A DNA stretch of 8,162 nt from a bacterium (lineage in GTDB: Bacteria > Patescibacteriota > UBA1384 > CAJBMM01). This document shows positions 6,044 to 8,162 of this stretch, piece after piece (the stretch's first letter is position 1; the number at the start of each line of letters is the position of its first letter). Location of the stretch: contig DAHXOW010000053.1 in assembly GCA_027364665.1 (NCBI GenBank), positions 1 to 8,162 on the forward strand, read 5' to 3'. A program made the translations under genes and the position numbers. The notes under the pieces were generated by a model. It was not told the origin of the DNA. It searched no databases and was given only the letters and a program-made list of their open reading frames with translations.

Positions 6044-7470
6044 AAATATGCTGGTAATATCCGATCCCGAATGCTCTCAGTTGTGATGGTAATTACCGGT
6101 AAGATCTGTTCAAAAAATTGATCAAAATCGTGAATATCAGTTTCCGTTAACAACCATTCGGGTTGAGTAAAGGTTGAATTTCTCCAACGATTTATCCACT
6201 GCGGGACTACTCCTAAAACCATCGCAATCGGCAGCCAATCAACCCATTCATATGTTTCTTGCATGCCTGGATGTATTAATTTATCGGAAGACAGTATTTT
6301 TTTGGTTGCCAAAAGCTGGTTTAGGGCAACCTGTCCGTGTCTGTTAAGCACGGTCATAGTAGGAGACCAGACGTATATTATCGCAGCTGCCAGTAATAAG
6401 CCTCCAGCCAACCAAAGTATGGACGTAGCCGTCTGATAAGTGATCGCGACTAAGATAACCAACAGGCCGCTGATGATTGTGATGCTAAACGAACACAAAA
6501 GCATAAACCAGTGTGAGACCATCGGAGGTGATGAAAACCAGTCGTATTTGTGTACTTCTCCATAGACGGATAAATTAACATCTGCACTTTGTTGACTGAT
6601 GATCTCGTTTCTTAATTCAACAATCAAGTTGCTCATTCTGGAACTCTCGAATTGACCGAACCATTTGTTTAATAGGAGCTCTTCGTGTTTTTTCAATTTG
6701 TCTTGACTTGCCAAGCGATACAGGACAATGGATCCTGGCCGAACCAATATTTTCAAGTGTCCTCTTTTAGCTAAATCAATTACTGTAGCAGCGATTGCTC
6801 TTCTGGATACAAAACCTCTGACCAGTACAGTTAAAGCTGCTGGTGAGGCCCTAAGTATTTCCGGATAGAAGTTAGCCGGTTTAGTATTCGCTTTAGCCGT
6901 AATGATGCTTTTTCTTATCCTGAAATACATATAAGTCAGCAACGGGATCAGTATACTGAGCAACAACCAATTTTGATCAGAAATTTTACCAAGTAATTTA
7001 ATCAAAGTCCAACTTAGTGGGTAGGAAATTACACCGCTTTGGATATTTGAAGCGATTGTGACCTTACTGTTTGGTGGAGCATAAACCGCCCAAACTACCT
7101 CATTGCTGTTTTTGAAAATGGTATCGTAACTTGCGCCATAAATCGCATATAGTTGAGGATTTATTTTATCCATATTTATGTCTTTGGCGTTTAGGGAAAT
7201 AAGAATATTGCCGCTATCGGATATAGAAGGCACGATCGGTATAAATAAAGTATCTTCACGCCAACCAAAATGTGTCTCTCCTGCTATTTGATTACCGTTA
7301 TACACGACACCGTTACGGTTAATTGTAAGATCAACCATACCTTGTGCAGTAGTTGTGTCCTGAGATGCTCGTGCCCGATTCAAGGTTGGGCAAAGAATCA
7401 TCGCGATAGCCAAAACAAGGTATATTTTTGCTTGTAAGAAATGAGTTGATTTGATACGCTTCACTTGCAT
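6040..7470 (-). CDS. DUF2207-family membrane protein, function unknown
   Basis: This 476-residue protein begins with a signal-like segment (hydrophobic about 15-30, possible cleavage after ARA at 33-35). An extracytoplasmic beta-rich domain follows (about 40-155), then a membrane segment (about 166-184). The cytoplasmic domain contains RRAIAATVIDLAKRGHLKI (223-241) and the KKHEELLLNKWFG stretch (260-272). A TM hairpin (about 321-343 and 349-367) and a cytoplasmic tail with WVDWLPIAMVLGVVPQWINR (409-428) complete it. The RRAIAATVIDLAKRG and LPIAMVLGV-W patterns identify the DUF2207 family, whose biochemical role I do not know. It is transcribed against its neighbours: its TAG overlaps the lepB TAG, and its start is 28 bp from frr. 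No good Shine-Dalgarno precedes the ATG; two out-of-frame ATGs lie 4 and 8 bases upstream. The cysteine- or glycine-rich C-terminal tails of some relatives are absent. Confidence 0.85.
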   Translation of the reverse strand: MQVKRIKSTHFLQAKIYLVLAIAMILCPTLNRARASQDTTTAQGMVDLTINRNGVVYNGNQIAGETHFGWREDTLFIPIVPSISDSGNILISLNAKDINMDKINPQLYAIYGASYDTIFKNSNEVVWAVYAPPNSKVTIASNIQSGVISYPLSWTLIKLLGKISDQNWLLLSILIPLLTYMYFRIRKSIITAKANTKPANFYPEILRASPAALTVLVRGFVSRRAIAATVIDLAKRGHLKILVRPGSIVLYRLASQDKLKKHEELLLNKWFGQFESSRMSNLIVELRNEIISQQSADVNLSVYGEVHKYDWFSSPPMVSHWFMLLCSFSITIISGLLVILVAITYQTATSILWLAGGLLLAAAIIYVWSPTMTVLNRHGQVALNQLLATKKILSSDKLIHPGMQETYEWVDWLPIAMVLGVVPQWINRWRNSTFTQPEWLLTETDIHDFDQFFEQILPVITITTESIRDRILPAYF

Positions 7471-7498
7471 CCATGCATCTTATTTAATAAGGAGTGAT

Positions 7499-8056
7499 AT
7501 GGTTCAAGACGTATTATCGCAAATTTCTTTGAGAATGAAAAAGGCCGTTGACCATTTTGAAGAAGAAATCAGATCACTTAGAACCGGGCGGGCTCAGGCA
7601 GGAATGATTGATGGCTTATCAGTTGTATATTACGGAGTCAAGACGCCGCTTAAACAACTGGCAACAATTCAGGTCCCCGACGCATCTTCGTTGTTGATCC
7701 AGCCTTGGGATCCCAAAGCGATCGGTGATATTGAACAAGCTATCAGAGAATCCAATCTTGGTTTACAACCGACGAATGACGGGCGTTTAGTGCGCTTGAA
7801 TCTTCCCCCACTGACTGCTGAGCGAAGAAATGATCTGGTAAAGGTCTTGCATAAAATGGGAGAAGAGTCGCGTGTGGAATTAAGGGGCATTCGCAAAGAA
7901 GGTCTTGACCAGATTCAAGATCAAGAGAAAAATAATGAAATTTCCGAAGACGAACGGTTTACTTCGATCGAACGACTGAACAAAATTATCGAAGATCATA
8001 ATCAGCAGATTGAAGTAATTGTAAAGCAAAAAGAAGCAGAAATTCTAACTGTTTAA
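7499..8056 (+). CDS. frr: Ribosome recycling factor
   Basis: The product is 185 residues, the same length as E. coli RRF, which with EF-G splits post-termination ribosomes. Domain I helices carry SLRTGRAQAGMID (26-38) and the C-terminal RVELRGIRKEGLDQI (125-139), with R129 and R132 matching the key arginines of E. coli RRF. Domain II holds VYYGVKTPLKQLATIQVPDA (43-62), PWDPKAIGDIEQAI (69-82) and LPPLTAERRNDLVK (102-115). The start at 7499 is set by an AAGGAG Shine-Dalgarno (7489-7494) five bases upstream and by alignment; the frame stays open 16 codons further, without homology. It lies 3 bp before rseP. In most bacteria pyrH lies between tsf and frr; here lepB and the reverse DUF2207 gene do. 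Its own promoter must lie inside the DUF2207 gene, and I see no strong one. Confidence 0.98.
   Translation: MVQDVLSQISLRMKKAVDHFEEEIRSLRTGRAQAGMIDGLSVVYYGVKTPLKQLATIQVPDASSLLIQPWDPKAIGDIEQAIRESNLGLQPTNDGRLVRLNLPPLTAERRNDLVKVLHKMGEESRVELRGIRKEGLDQIQDQEKNNEISEDERFTSIERLNKIIEDHNQQIEVIVKQKEAEILTV
7513..7541 (-). promoter_or_regulatory. Candidate promoter for the DUF2207 gene, inside frr
   Basis: On the minus strand TTTTCA (7536-7541, four of six) and GATAAT (7513-7518, five of six) are separated by 17 bases. They would start transcription near 7506, about 36 bases before the DUF2207 ATG. Because only 28 bp separate the two start codons, a DUF2207 promoter has to overlap the first codons of frr, which this one does. 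Evidence is motif match and position only. Confidence 0.35.
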
Positions 8057-8059
8057 ATT

Positions 8060-8162
8060 ATGATTGTACTGACCATTGTCATTTTTATCATTATTCTTCT
8101 GCTTATTGTTTTAATACATGAGCTCGGCCATTTCATCTTGGCAAAAAGTGCTGGTGTTGAGG
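8060..8162 (+). CDS. rseP: RseP-like site-2 protease (partial, 5' end only)
   Basis: Only the first 34 codons are in the window. They encode a hydrophobic first membrane segment (residues 2-19) running directly into HELGH (20-24). This is the HExxH zinc motif of site-2 (M50) metalloproteases, with the usual following F-x-x-A-K (HFILAKSAGV). In studied bacteria RseP cuts membrane-bound anti-sigma factors and leftover signal peptides inside the membrane. The second zinc ligand motif and PDZ domain would lie beyond the right edge. The ATG follows the frr stop by 3 bp without a clear Shine-Dalgarno, so it is probably in the frr operon. The frr-to-rseP neighbourhood fits the widespread cluster, minus uppS, cdsA and dxr. 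Confidence 0.9.
   Translation, partial: MIVLTIVIFIIILLLIVLIHELGHFILAKSAGVE

Noticed and set aside
6035..6050. CATAT/ATATG stem around the shared stop as a bidirectional terminator
   Set aside because: It is only five AT-rich pairs with no U-tract on either strand, too weak to call.
6088..6097. GGTAATTACC palindrome
   Set aside because: Ten-base palindromes are expected several times in a window of this size, and this one lies inside the DUF2207 coding sequence.
7451..7498. A 16-codon in-frame extension upstream of frr
   Set aside because: The start at 7499 gives the exact family length and has an AAGGAG site; the extension lacks homology and would overlap the DUF2207 start.

Overview
The window looks like a chromosomal segment of a reduced-genome bacterium, most likely a member of the Patescibacteria (Candidate Phyla Radiation, CPR). 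That placement is an inference from four points: the very short EF-Ts, the DUF2207 membrane protein, the tightly packed genes, and a ribosome/membrane cluster that keeps rpsB-tsf, frr and rseP but lacks the metabolic genes (pyrH, uppS, cdsA, dxr) usually found between them. UGA acts as a stop (prfA and rpsB both end in TGA), so the code is standard and the UGA=Gly lineages (Gracilibacteria/SR1) are unlikely. No finer placement is possible from sequence reading alone.

Layout. Positions 1-1854 (minus strand) hold a translation unit, rpmE > prfA > prmC. It encodes ribosomal protein L31, release factor 1 and the methyltransferase that modifies RF1; prmC runs off the left edge. A 188-bp gap (1855-2042) carries a candidate rpmE promoter and a perfect 16-bp palindrome. 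Positions 2043-4123 (minus strand) hold a two-gene MacB/FtsX-type ABC transporter, permease then ATPase, without an adaptor subunit. A 202-bp divergent gap (4124-4325) holds candidate promoters in both directions and a potential leader hairpin for the ABC operon.

Positions 4326-6043 (plus strand) hold rpsB > tsf > lepB: S2, EF-Ts and signal peptidase I, overlapping or 4 bp apart. A DUF2207 membrane protein on the minus strand (6040-7470) converges on lepB so closely that the two stop codons share one CTAG. At its other end it diverges from frr by only 28 bp. frr (ribosome recycling factor) and the first 34 codons of rseP (site-2 protease) complete the window on the plus strand.

Functionally the window serves ribosome assembly and the translation cycle (L31, S2, EF-Ts, RF1, PrmC, RRF) plus cell-envelope work (signal peptidase, site-2 protease, ABC exporter, DUF2207 protein). 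I see no tRNA, rRNA, CRISPR array, insertion sequence or phage gene. I found no clearly new biological system. The points worth a second look are the remodelled rpsB-frr-rseP cluster with its embedded reverse DUF2207 gene, the shared-stop and divergent-start junctions, the intergenic palindrome, and the unusual glycine/asparagine-rich extracellular parts of the permease.
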